Assembly (NCBI GenBank): GCA_017504625.1
Contig: JAFVQU010000001.1
Span: forward strand, 1 to 49,751
Source of the DNA: Clostridia bacterium
GTDB taxonomy: Bacteria; Bacillota; Clostridia; Oscillospirales; CAG-272
DNA: 49,751 nucleotides
Direction: 5' to 3'
In this document: one piece after another, positions 18,394 to 26,368 of the stretch
Layout: the number at the start of each line of letters is the position of its first letter
How positions within the stretch are numbered: position 1 is the stretch's first letter
Position numbers and translations under genes: made by a program
Notes under the pieces: generated by a model
The model's database searches: none
The model's input: the letters and a program-made list of their open reading frames with translations, nothing else
Told to the model about the DNA's origin: nothing

Positions 18394-18431
18394 AAGGAGT
18401 CATATAAACTCGGTTTATATTGGTTTTTATG
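18394..18431 (+). promoter_or_regulatory. Ribosome site separated from its start codon by a hairpin
   Basis: AAAGGAG ends at 18399, 29 bases before ATG 18429. Between them lies a perfect eight-bp hairpin (18402-18409 with 18413-18420, loop tcg). Folding it out leaves about 10 bases of effective spacing, which would explain how the site works. Confidence 0.55.
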
Positions 18432-20006
18432 AAAAGATTAAGCGATCTTGATTATTTAAAGCTGAATAAGTGGCAGGCGTTCTGGTATAAAGTTGCCCTC
18501 TTTTTCTGCGCAATACCGCTTTTCTTTAAAAATATCGGGCTCGGTATCGTCAACTTCTTCAAAAAATGCGGAATTGGCATAAGGGATGAATTTGTTGATA
18601 TCGGCACGACCTTTACAAAGGGAAATTGGGCGGTAAAGCTTTCATTTTTGATTTTTGGATTTGGAAATTTCTACTACGGACAGATCTTGAGAGGAATTTT
18701 GTTCCTTCTCTTTGAAGTAGTATTTATCGGATATATGATCGTACCCAGCGGAGGTCTTTACTGGCTTGCAAAGGGCAATTGGTTTAAAATCGGCTCTACC
18801 GTAGGTACGGTGCAGGGTGGATTGGTTGAAAATAAGATCAACTACAACGGTATTGAGATCGTTACTAGTGACTGGGTAGCAGGTGACGACTCTGTCAAGG
18901 TAATGCTCTACGGACTTCTCACTATCGTATTCATTTGCGCGTTTATCTATACATGGCGCGTTCAGGTAAAGCAGTGCCGTATCTGTATGGACATCACCGC
19001 AAAGGGTAAGAAGATAAAGAGCGGCAAGGACGATATGAAGTCGCTTCTTGACGACCAGTTCCACAAAACTCTTCTTGCGCTTCCTATTACGGGTATTCTT
19101 GCGTTTACCGTGCTTCCCATAATTTACATGGTTCTCGTTGCTTTTACAAGCTACGACGCGGCGCACGACGGTTATTCTAACCTTTTCTCTTGGGTTGGAT
19201 TTGATAATTTTAACGAGCTTTTCAACTTTAATAAGGGCGGTCTGGGACTCACGTTTGGAGAAATACTGTCCTGGACGCTTATGTGGGCTTTCTTTGCGAC
19301 CTTTACAAACTACTTCCTTGGTATGTTCGTCGCAATAATGATCAACAAAAAGGGAATAAAGATAAAGAAGTTCTGGAGAACTATCCTCGTTATGACGATA
19401 GCTATTCCTCAGTTCGTGTCGCTTCTTTACGTATCGAAGCTCTTCACGACCTCGGGTCTTATCGGACGAGTGTTGGAGCAGATACCGTTTATCCACGATT
19501 GGCGAGTTGCACACAATTTTGTGTCCCTTTGGGATTCTCCCACGGTCGCGAAGATACTTCTTATTGTAATAAATATCTGGATAGGTATTCCTTATATCAT
19601 GCTTATGGCAACGGGAATACTTATGAATATTCCTCAGGACCTTTACGAGTCGGCGCGTATTGACGGCGCAAGCTCGACTCAGCAGTTTACAAAGATCACG
19701 CTTCCTTATATGCTTTTCGTAACAGGTCCCTATCTGCTTACAAGCTTCGTAGGAAACCTTAATAACTTTAACGTTATCTATCTCTTGAGCGAGGGTAACC
19801 CGATAAAGGGAACCGCGGGAGGCGCGTCGGTAGGTCATACTGACTTGCTTATAACCTGGCTATTCAAGATGACGCTCGGAAGTACGGAAAGTAAGTACTA
19901 TTATGCTTCTATTATAGGTATTCTCGTCTTCCTCGTCGTAGCGATACTGTCGCTTATCATCTATAACGTAATTCCGTCAACCAGAAATGAGGAGGATTAC
20001 AAGTGA
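18429..20006 (+). CDS. Maltodextrin ABC permease, MalF type
   Basis: This 525-residue integral membrane protein carries the binding-protein-dependent permease domain in its C-terminal half. The EAA loop reads ESARIDGASSTQQF and contacts the ATPase. The N-terminal half holds extra hydrophobic segments near 20-45 and 75-115 and a hydrophilic insert, as in long MalF proteins. An in-frame TTG at 18420 is closer to the ribosome site, but it forms part of the hairpin there; I prefer ATG 18429. It overlaps the next permease gene by one base. It should form the channel for oligosaccharides delivered by the upstream binding protein. Confidence 0.94.
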   Translation: MKRLSDLDYLKLNKWQAFWYKVALFFCAIPLFFKNIGLGIVNFFKKCGIGIRDEFVDIGTTFTKGNWAVKLSFLIFGFGNFYYGQILRGILFLLFEVVFIGYMIVPSGGLYWLAKGNWFKIGSTVGTVQGGLVENKINYNGIEIVTSDWVAGDDSVKVMLYGLLTIVFICAFIYTWRVQVKQCRICMDITAKGKKIKSGKDDMKSLLDDQFHKTLLALPITGILAFTVLPIIYMVLVAFTSYDAAHDGYSNLFSWVGFDNFNELFNFNKGGLGLTFGEILSWTLMWAFFATFTNYFLGMFVAIMINKKGIKIKKFWRTILVMTIAIPQFVSLLYVSKLFTTSGLIGRVLEQIPFIHDWRVAHNFVSLWDSPTVAKILLIVINIWIGIPYIMLMATGILMNIPQDLYESARIDGASSTQQFTKITLPYMLFVTGPYLLTSFVGNLNNFNVIYLLSEGNPIKGTAGGASVGHTDLLITWLFKMTLGSTESKYYYASIIGILVFLVVAILSLIIYNVIPSTRNEEDYK

Positions 20007-20890
20007 TGAAAAAACAAAACGATAATAAGATCAGAAAGACCGGACTTGGCGCGCGCGCAAGCAGACGCATTTCCAACGGCATAATCTACGCGATCCTCAT
20101 TATAATGACTATCGTATGGCTTTTCCCGTTCGTTGGAATTCTTCTCGAGTCCTTCAAGACCGAGACCAATATGCAGACTCCGTATCTTTTCCCCAAGGAA
20201 TTCGGCTTTGATCATTATATAAGACTTTTCAAAGAAACCGATTTCTTTAAGTGGTTTATTAACACGGGAATCATGGGTGTTGCAACCGCAGTATTGCAGA
20301 CCTTCTTCATCCTTTCGATGAGCTACGTTCTCTCCCGTCTTCGCTTCAAGGGAAGGAAGGGACTTATGAACTTCATGCTCATTCTCGGAATGTTCCCCGG
20401 CTTCCTTACGATGATCCTCATCTACAAGGTGTTTGCCGATGCGGGACTCACCGCTAACATGGCTCCTTTGGGACTTATTATAGTCTATTGCGCGAGCAGC
20501 GGTATGGGATACTACGTTTCAAAGGGATTCTTTGATACAATACCAAAGAGCCTTGACGAAGCGGCAAGAGTAGACGGAGCAACACGCTTCCAGGTATTCT
20601 ACAAGGTTATAATGCCTCTTTCCAAGCCTATCGTTATCTATACTATCCTTATGGGCTTTATGGCTCCTTGGGGCGACTTTATACTTGCAAGCTATCTTAT
20701 TCATGAGAACAGCGCGGGTATGAACGTTGCCGTCGGTATGTACGAATGGCTTTCAAGAACGAATCTGAACACATACTATACGATGTTCTGCGCCGCAGGC
20801 GTTATCGTAGCAATTCCCGTCGTAACCGTATTCCTTCTCTTGCAGAAATACTACGTTGAAGGCGTTACGGGCGGAGCAGTAAAGGGTTAA
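20006..20890 (+). CDS. Maltodextrin ABC permease, MalG type
   Basis: This is the second permease (294 residues, about six membrane helices) and the partner of the MalF-type protein. Its EAA loop is EAARVDGATRFQVF, followed by YKVIMPLSKP. AGGAGG at 19990-19995 serves either GTG 20003 or ATG 20006; I use the ATG, which overlaps the upstream stop as TGATG. The tight overlap suggests translational coupling and equal amounts of the two permeases. Confidence 0.94.
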   Translation: MKKQNDNKIRKTGLGARASRRISNGIIYAILIIMTIVWLFPFVGILLESFKTETNMQTPYLFPKEFGFDHYIRLFKETDFFKWFINTGIMGVATAVLQTFFILSMSYVLSRLRFKGRKGLMNFMLILGMFPGFLTMILIYKVFADAGLTANMAPLGLIIVYCASSGMGYYVSKGFFDTIPKSLDEAARVDGATRFQVFYKVIMPLSKPIVIYTILMGFMAPWGDFILASYLIHENSAGMNVAVGMYEWLSRTNLNTYYTMFCAAGVIVAIPVVTVFLLLQKYYVEGVTGGAVKG

Positions 20891-20892
20891 CT

Positions 20893-20951
20893 GTTTGAAG
20901 GCTCTGCCTTCAAACCCGCATTTTTACGCCGCATACGCATGGCGAAAATGC
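20893..20951 (+). promoter_or_regulatory. Two stem-loops between malG-type permease and ATPase
   Basis: The first has a perfect ten-bp stem (gtttgaaggc at 20893-20902 with 20906-20915, loop tct). The second pairs gcatttt with aaaatgc and cgcc with ggcg (20918-20951). Neither has a T-run directly after it, so they may trim or protect message ends within the operon. Confidence 0.6.
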
Positions 20952-20977
20952 TCTGACCTTATTAAAAGGAGGAAAAT

Positions 20978-22102
20978 ATGGCAAGTGTAAAATTAACTAA
21001 CGTAAAGAAGATATACGGCAAGGATACGGTTGCGGTTCAGGACTTCAATCTTGATATTGCCGATAAGGAATTTATAGTATTCGTAGGCCCCTCGGGATGC
21101 GGAAAGTCAACAACTCTCCGTATGATCGCAGGACTTGAGGACATCTCGGATGGTACTGTTGAGATCGACGGCGTAGTCGTTAACGATCTTCAGCCTCGTG
21201 ACAGAGATATAGCGATGGTTTTCCAAAACTACGCGCTCTATCCTCATCTCACGGTGTTTGAGAACATGGCGTTCAGCCTTCGTCTCAAAAACGTACCTAA
21301 CGATATAGTTTATGACAAGGTAACAAAGGCGGCTGAGATACTCGGTATTACCGAATATCTTACAAGAAAGCCCAGAGCCTTGTCGGGCGGTCAGCGACAG
21401 AGAGTTGCTATCGGACGCGCGATGGTAAGAGACAGTAAGGTGTTCCTTATGGACGAACCTCTCTCCAACCTCGACGCAAAGCTTCGTAACCAGATGAGAG
21501 CAGAGATCATTTTGCTCCGTCAGAAGATCGACACCACCTTTATCTACGTAACTCACGATCAGACCGAGGCTATGACGCTCGGCGACAGAATCGTAATTAT
21601 GAAGGACGGCTTTATCCAGCAGGTAGGCACTCCTACCGAGGTGTTCGATATGCCTCTCAACCTCTTCGTTGCGGAGTTTATCGGCGCGCCTAAGATGAAT
21701 ACCTTTAAGACCGAGCTGGTTTGCGAGGGCGGAAAGTATTTCGTAAAGCCCTACGGCGCAAAGATCGAGGTTACAGGTAAGAAGGCAGATATGCTCAAGG
21801 CAAAGGGAATTGGCACGGGCGAGGTAATACTCGGCATACGTCCCGAGCATTTCGTTCTTTCCGACGCGTCAAATCCCGCGGCAATACCCTGCAAGATAGT
21901 GGTTAACGAGATGATGGGAAGTGAGCTTCACCTCCACGTCTTTGAGGAAAACGGCGATAGACTTATCGTTCGTATTCCTACAGTTTCGCTTTCCGACGAG
22001 CAGAGAAATGCTCTCGTTTACGACGCAACTATTTACGTAACCTGCGAAGGCAAGGTAATGCACTTCTTCGATACCGAAACACAGAGAAATCTTCTCGTGT
22101 AA
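20978..22102 (+). CDS. msmX: Multi-sugar ABC ATPase (MsmX/UgpC/MalK family)
   Basis: This 374-residue ATPase energises CUT1 sugar importers. It has Walker A GPSGCGKST (37-45), Q-loop FQNYALYPHL, signature LSGGQRQR at about 135-142, Walker B VFLMDEPLSNLD and H-loop VTHDQTEA. A C-terminal TOBE/OB-type regulatory domain starts at about 240. MsmX-type ATPases often serve several sugar transporters; here it closes the maltodextrin transporter cluster. AAAGGAGG at about 20966 sets the start. Confidence 0.96.
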   Translation: MASVKLTNVKKIYGKDTVAVQDFNLDIADKEFIVFVGPSGCGKSTTLRMIAGLEDISDGTVEIDGVVVNDLQPRDRDIAMVFQNYALYPHLTVFENMAFSLRLKNVPNDIVYDKVTKAAEILGITEYLTRKPRALSGGQRQRVAIGRAMVRDSKVFLMDEPLSNLDAKLRNQMRAEIILLRQKIDTTFIYVTHDQTEAMTLGDRIVIMKDGFIQQVGTPTEVFDMPLNLFVAEFIGAPKMNTFKTELVCEGGKYFVKPYGAKIEVTGKKADMLKAKGIGTGEVILGIRPEHFVLSDASNPAAIPCKIVVNEMMGSELHLHVFEENGDRLIVRIPTVSLSDEQRNALVYDATIYVTCEGKVMHFFDTETQRNLLV

Positions 22103-22111
22103 GACAATAAC

Positions 22112-22147
22112 AAAAGAGCCGAGCGCCGCTCGGCTCTTTTTTTGCTT
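22112..22147 (+). terminator. Terminator of the maltodextrin transporter operon
   Basis: A GC-rich stem (aaaagagccgag paired with ctcggctctttt) is followed by seven or more T residues. Confidence 0.95.
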
Positions 22148-22154
22148 TAAGCAC

Positions 22155-22182
22155 TTGCAAAATCCCACAAAAGTGGTATAAT
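22155..22182 (+). promoter_or_regulatory. Promoter for the M48 protease gene
   Basis: TTGCAA, a 16-bp spacer and TATAAT lie just after the preceding terminator and about 33 bp before the start codon. Confidence 0.7.
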
Positions 22183-22214
22183 GGTTTTATATAATAACCT
22201 TGGAGGATCAGAAT

Positions 22215-23441
22215 ATGAAGCTGATTGTTATTTTGATAGTTGCTTTGGCGGGACTTTACGAGCTTATGCTCAATATTATAAGATACCGCTCGGCAAATAA
22301 CCCCACACCCGCAAACGTAGCGGACGTTTACGATGCGGAGACCTATAAAAAATGGAAGTCGTACAGTGCGGAGCATTGCCGCCTTGATATCATCACGTCG
22401 GCTATCTCGTGTATAGCGACCATCGTGCTGCTGGCAACTGATGCGTTTTCAGCGTTTGCATCACTTTTCCCGAAGAACTATATTGCGGAGCTTCTTGCGG
22501 TGATTTTAATTGTGGTAGCCGTTGATTTTGTTGTTGGCACGGTTAAAAGCTATATCAGTAATATGAAGATCGAGCAGAAATACGGCTTTAACAAGACGTC
22601 GATCAAAACCTTTATCGGTGATGCTATCCGTTCAATTCTTTTAGGATTTTTCCTTACGTTTGGCCTCTCTTGGCTCATCTATATTCTTCACAGTACCCTC
22701 GGCGTGTGGATGATAGTGCTTTTCGTAGCGGTTATTTTTGCGTTTTCGCTTCTTATGACCTTCCTTTACCCGATCTTCAGCCGTATAGGTAATAAATTTA
22801 CTCCTCTTGAGGAAGGAGAGCTTAAGGATAAGCTTATGGCGCTTCTTGAAAAGCACGGATATTCTGTCAAGGCGATCGAGGTAATGGACGCGTCGAGAAG
22901 AACGACCAAGCTCAATGCATATTTCACGGGCTTTGGCAAGATGAAAACGATCGTGCTTTACGATAATCTGCTAAATGCTATGAGCACCGAGGAGATCTGC
23001 TCGGTATTCGCGCACGAAATGGGACACGGAATACATAAGGACGTGCTTAAGGGACAGATCCTCAATATCGGATATATGCTTATTATGGCAATTGCCGTAT
23101 TCTTCGTTGCGGAAAGCTCGGCGCTTTATACCGCGTTCGGTTTTGAATCGATCAACTACGGCTTTACTTACGTTCTTCTCGGAACAGCGCTCAATATCAT
23201 TCAGCCCTTGACAGGTCTTGTAATAAATGCACGCAGTCGTAAGGCGGAGTTCAGAGCCGACGCTCAAGCGGTTGAAGAGGGCTACGGAGAGGCGACGGTT
23301 ACCGCGTTCAAGAAGCTCGCAAAGGACAACTTCGCGCATCTCGCTCCCTCGCGCATCAACGTTGTGCTTGAGTATAGCCATCCTCCGCTCAGTGAAAGAA
23401 TTGCGGCGGTGGAGAAGCTCATGTCAGAGGCAGAAAAATAA
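22215..23441 (+). CDS. M48 family membrane zinc metallopeptidase (Ste24/CAAX protease-like)
   Basis: This 408-residue membrane protease has hydrophobic segments near 1-18, 60-80, 92-115, 140-165, 172-200 and after the active site. The zinc motif HEMGH is at 267-271, followed by GIHKD. The third ligand is probably the glutamate in RKAEFRADAQA. The layout is that of Ste24-type CAAX proteases, which in bacteria are thought to work in membrane protein quality control. The start is ATG 22215 behind TTGGAGG. It has its own promoter, with the next gene's promoter directly after its stop, so it is probably monocistronic. Confidence 0.92.
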   Translation: MKLIVILIVALAGLYELMLNIIRYRSANNPTPANVADVYDAETYKKWKSYSAEHCRLDIITSAISCIATIVLLATDAFSAFASLFPKNYIAELLAVILIVVAVDFVVGTVKSYISNMKIEQKYGFNKTSIKTFIGDAIRSILLGFFLTFGLSWLIYILHSTLGVWMIVLFVAVIFAFSLLMTFLYPIFSRIGNKFTPLEEGELKDKLMALLEKHGYSVKAIEVMDASRRTTKLNAYFTGFGKMKTIVLYDNLLNAMSTEEICSVFAHEMGHGIHKDVLKGQILNIGYMLIMAIAVFFVAESSALYTAFGFESINYGFTYVLLGTALNIIQPLTGLVINARSRKAEFRADAQAVEEGYGEATVTAFKKLAKDNFAHLAPSRINVVLEYSHPPLSERIAAVEKLMSEAEK

Positions 23442-23444
23442 TTC

Positions 23445-23474
23445 TTGACAAATTATGAGCATACATGCTATAAT
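23445..23474 (+). promoter_or_regulatory. Promoter for the unknown membrane protein gene
   Basis: TTGACA, an 18-bp spacer and TATAAT, starting four bases after the protease gene ends. Confidence 0.72.
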
Positions 23475-23509
23475 TTACTTACATTATTGACCCTATAAGG
23501 AGAAACATC

Positions 23510-24163
23510 ATGAAAAAATGTATTGCTTTGATTAAAGGCACTAATCTTCGTGCAAGAATAGCCGCAATTATTACTCTGGCACTTGCCGTAGCCGCTCTTC
23601 TTTGCGTAATCATTTCGGCAAGCACCGCGATCAACGGTGCAATTGAGGATGTTCCGATCATGAAGCTCGTTCTTGATCGCGACGAATTCAACGAGCTTGA
23701 GTACAGAGGCGAGTATATAGCTGAGTCTATTGAGCTTTTCATTGACGAGGACTATGACGACATGCTCGATGAGATCAAGGATCAGACAGGTCTTTCACCT
23801 AAGAGAATGATGAAGCTTTGCGACCCTATGTCTATGAGAGGTCAGCTTGCTATACATCAGTTGAATGAGGATGAAGAGGGAATTGCCGGTATGATCGTTT
23901 TGATCGCATTCGTTATCGTGCTTGCGGTACTCGTTGGTTTCTTCGCACTTCTTTCGGGACTTCTTTCAAGCAGAGGTCTTATGATCACCGCTAATATGGT
24001 ATCTATGCTGTTCTATTTCATTTTCGTTGGATTTGCAGGATTCCTTATTTTCAGCGCATTGTGCGTAGCGTATACGATCTTCGTTTCGTATGTTTGTGAA
24101 ATATACAAAAAGGGCGCATATCTTGATAATACCGCTCCCGCAGAGGAAGCTGCAGAGGCATAA
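23510..24163 (+). CDS. Unrecognised membrane protein
   Basis: I do not recognise this 217-residue protein. It has one hydrophobic segment near 17-40, a mostly acidic outside domain (about 41-125, rich in Glu and Asp) and a hydrophobic C-terminal half (about 126-195) long enough for three helices. It ends in an Ala/Glu-rich tail. The start follows AAGGAGAAA. It has its own promoter and a possible terminator after it, so neighbours give no functional clue. Confidence 0.8.
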   Translation: MKKCIALIKGTNLRARIAAIITLALAVAALLCVIISASTAINGAIEDVPIMKLVLDRDEFNELEYRGEYIAESIELFIDEDYDDMLDEIKDQTGLSPKRMMKLCDPMSMRGQLAIHQLNEDEEGIAGMIVLIAFVIVLAVLVGFFALLSGLLSSRGLMITANMVSMLFYFIFVGFAGFLIFSALCVAYTIFVSYVCEIYKKGAYLDNTAPAEEAAEA

Positions 24164-24197
24164 AGCTGTTTCTTGAATTTTGAAACAATAAATACAT

Positions 24198-24238
24198 AAA
24201 CGCCGACGTGAAGATATTATTCGATCGTCGGCGTTTTA
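24198..24238 (+). terminator. Terminator-like hairpin after the membrane protein gene
   Basis: Eleven-bp arms (aaacgccgacg with cgtcggcgttt) enclose a loop of about 17 bases, and the 3' arm ends in four T residues. Confidence 0.6.
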
Positions 24239-24272
24239 TTCCAAATATAACACCCGGAAAGGAAATTTGAGG

Positions 24273-24983
24273 ATGTTTGATTTCAAGAATAAAATAGTCG
24301 TTGTAACCGGCGGCGCAAGAGGAATCGGAAAGTGCATACGCGAAAAATTTGAGCAAGCGGGCGCGACGGTTTGCGTTATTGACCTGCTTCAAAACGATTA
24401 CTTTGTGGGGGATCTTGCGGATAAAGCCACGCTTGAGAAATTTGCAGATAAGGTTATTTCCGACTATGGCAGAGTTGACTTTCTTATAAACAACGCCGCT
24501 CCAAAAAGTTGCGGAATATCTAGCGCAAGCTACGAGGATTTTGAGTATGCCTTGAAGGTTGGTGTTACCGCGCCGTTTTATCTTTCAAAGCTCTTTGCGC
24601 CTTATTTTCCATCGGGTGCAAGCATTGTGAACATTTCCTCCTCGCGCGACAGAATGAGCCAGCCCGAAACCGAGAGCTATACGGCGGCAAAGGGCGGTAT
24701 TGCGTCACTAACCCACGCACTTGCGGTCAGTTTTTCGGGCAAGGTGAGAGTTAATTCTATCTCGCCCGGCTGGATAGACAACAATTACACGGTCTACGAG
24801 GGGGCAGATGCCATACAGCAGCCCGCAGGCAGAGTCGGAAATCCTCCCGACATCGCAAACATGGTGCTTTATCTTTGCTCAGATATGGCGGGATTTATCA
24901 CGGGGGAGAACATCTGTATCGACGGCGGTATGACGCGCCGGATGATATACCACGGTGACTTCGGTTGGTCGCTTGGAGAATAA
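24273..24983 (+). CDS. Short-chain dehydrogenase/reductase
   Basis: This 236-residue SDR-family oxidoreductase has a Rossmann fold. The cofactor motif TGGARGIG lies near residue 13, NNAA near 75, the catalytic serine in NISSSRD and the YxxxK pair in YTAAKGG. The C-terminal TGENICIDGGM is typical of FabG-like SDRs. The substrate is not evident. The start is ATG 24273, nine bases after AAAGGA; a TTG six bases upstream is too close to that site. It converges on the TetR gene with a shared terminator. Confidence 0.88.
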   Translation: MFDFKNKIVVVTGGARGIGKCIREKFEQAGATVCVIDLLQNDYFVGDLADKATLEKFADKVISDYGRVDFLINNAAPKSCGISSASYEDFEYALKVGVTAPFYLSKLFAPYFPSGASIVNISSSRDRMSQPETESYTAAKGGIASLTHALAVSFSGKVRVNSISPGWIDNNYTVYEGADAIQQPAGRVGNPPDIANMVLYLCSDMAGFITGENICIDGGMTRRMIYHGDFGWSLGE

Positions 24984-24989
24984 AATATT

Positions 24990-25028
24990 AAAGCCGTCGG
25001 GAGAATTTCATCTCTCGACGGCTTTTTG
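24990..25028. terminator. Bidirectional terminator between the SDR and TetR genes
   Basis: Arms aaagccgtcg and cgacggcttt, with further pairing gaga/tctc towards the loop, are followed by T residues on the plus strand. Confidence 0.85.
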
Positions 25029-25051
25029 TTATAATTAAAAGGGAACTTACG

Positions 25052-25666
25052 TCAATTCTTAAAAATACCCGATTTAAGTGCGGGCATAAGGGTTTCGTCA
25101 ACAAGCTTGTCAATTTCATGGTCGCTCATATTTTCAAACATTGCGCGCAGACCTAAGAAGTTTGATACTCCCATCAGCATGTATGCTATCGTAGTCGCAT
25201 CCTCCGCGTTTATCTCACCTTTGTCGTGCGTAAGCGAGTAGGTGTAGCTTCGTGCAAAGGATTCATAATAATCGGTAAACATTTTTTTGTCGACCGAAAG
25301 GCTTCCCCATATTATGTTGTAAACGTTGGGCCTTTCAACCGCGTATTTTACGAAGCATTTAATGCCTTCACGTTCCTTTTCATATCTTGTCGGGCAGTCT
25401 TTTATTGCTTCGGAAAGACGGGTTTTTATCTCGTTGGCATATTCCTGCATCATGTAGCCGTAGATGTCGGTTTTCGTTTGAAAATAGATGTAAAACGTGC
25501 CTACCGCAGTACCCGCGCTTTTGCATATATCCGATATCGAGGTCTGATAAAAACCCTTGGTTGTAAAAAGCTCCTCAGCAGCCTCGATAAGCTTCATCAT
25601 TTTATTCAGACCAAGCTGTGTCTTCGGTCGGTTGACTCCCTTGATGTCTTTCAAATTTTCACTCAT
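25052..25666 (-). CDS. TetR-family regulator, probably of the acyl-CoA operon
   Basis: This 204-residue protein has an N-terminal TetR helix-turn-helix (about 20-70: AAEELFTTKGFYQTSISDI, then GTFYIYFQTK). The all-helical C-terminal ligand domain resembles that of FadR/YsiA-like regulators, which bind acyl-CoA. It is divergent from the twelve-gene acyl-CoA operon. Both facing promoters carry 13-bp palindromes of related design, suggesting it represses both itself and the operon. Ligand and targets are inferred. Confidence 0.92.
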   Translation of the reverse strand: MSENLKDIKGVNRPKTQLGLNKMMKLIEAAEELFTTKGFYQTSISDICKSAGTAVGTFYIYFQTKTDIYGYMMQEYANEIKTRLSEAIKDCPTRYEKEREGIKCFVKYAVERPNVYNIIWGSLSVDKKMFTDYYESFARSYTYSLTHDKGEINAEDATTIAYMLMGVSNFLGLRAMFENMSDHEIDKLVDETLMPALKSGIFKN

Positions 25667-25695
25667 AATTTCACGCCTTTTGTCTGTATTTTCCT

Positions 25696-25728
25696 TGATA
25701 TTATATCATTTTATCACCCCGTTTTCAA
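25696..25728 (-). promoter_or_regulatory. tetR promoter with candidate operator
   Basis: On the minus strand it reads TTGAAA (25728-25723), 17 bp, TATAAT (25705-25700). The palindrome tgatat-t-atatca (25696-25708) covers the -10 box. Confidence 0.6.
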
Positions 25729-25859
25729 TAGGGAATAGCGATTTTTGGAGAAAGTGTCAAATTTTCTTTAAAATCGAGCTCTAAAATGAACCGTAGAAGT
25801 CAACATTTTGGTCATTATGTATAATTTTTTCCAATATTGTGTCTTTTTTAAGTAACATA

Positions 25860-25888
25860 TTGACAAAATAATAAAAATATATTATAAT
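25860..25888 (+). promoter_or_regulatory. Promoter of the acyl-CoA/LIV operon
   Basis: Perfect consensus TTGACA, 17 bp, TATAAT, about 55 bp upstream of the first gene. Confidence 0.88.
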
Positions 25889-25903
25889 ATAAGGGAAGGA
25901 ATA

Positions 25904-25916
25904 TGAATATTATTCA
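25904..25916. promoter_or_regulatory. Candidate TetR operator downstream of the operon promoter
   Basis: The perfect palindrome tgaata-t-tattca lies about 16 bases after the -10 box, where a bound repressor would block transcription. It shares the TGA...TCA frame and 13-bp size of the palindrome on the tetR promoter. Confidence 0.45.
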
Positions 25917-25942
25917 CATTTATATCACGGAGGTACAAAACA

Positions 25943-26350
25943 ATGACATTTGAAGAACTTAAGGTAGGACAAAAGGCATCTGTGCAGAAGACTTTTACAG
26001 CGGCTGACGTAACCGCATTCGCAGGAATCAGCCTTGACGTAAATCCCATTCATATGAGCGACGGATATGCAAAAAACACCGTCTTTGGAAAGAGAATAGT
26101 TCACGGTATTCTCACCTCTGGACTTATCTCGGCGGTTCTTGCTAATAAGCTTCCCGGACCCGGCACGATATATCTCGGACAGGAGCTTCGCTTTACCGCT
26201 CCCGTATTCCTTGGTGACGATATCACCGCGGAGGTAGAGATCGCAGAGATCCGCGAGGATAAGAAGATCATCAAGCTCAATACCACCTGCACTAATCAGG
26301 ACGGCAAGGCAGTTATAACCGGTGTTGCAACCGTTAAGTTCAACGGCTAA
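25943..26350 (+). CDS. MaoC-like (R)-specific enoyl-CoA hydratase
   Basis: This 135-residue single hot-dog domain matches PhaJ-type hydratases in length and motif. The catalytic Asp32 and His37 lie in AGISLDVNPIH, as Asp31/His36 do in Aeromonas PhaJ. It should interconvert crotonyl-CoA and (R)-3-hydroxybutyryl-CoA. It is the first gene of the operon, behind CGGAGG, 18 bp before bcd. No Crt-type crotonase is encoded in the window, so this is the likely dehydration step of the pathway. Confidence 0.92.
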   Translation: MTFEELKVGQKASVQKTFTAADVTAFAGISLDVNPIHMSDGYAKNTVFGKRIVHGILTSGLISAVLANKLPGPGTIYLGQELRFTAPVFLGDDITAEVEIAEIREDKKIIKLNTTCTNQDGKAVITGVATVKFNG

Positions 26351-26368
26351 GCCAATAAGGAGGAAATA

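Noticed and set aside
18642-19838. 398-codon minus-strand frame opposite the first permease gene
   Set aside because: It has no family features and lies wholly inside a certain gene.
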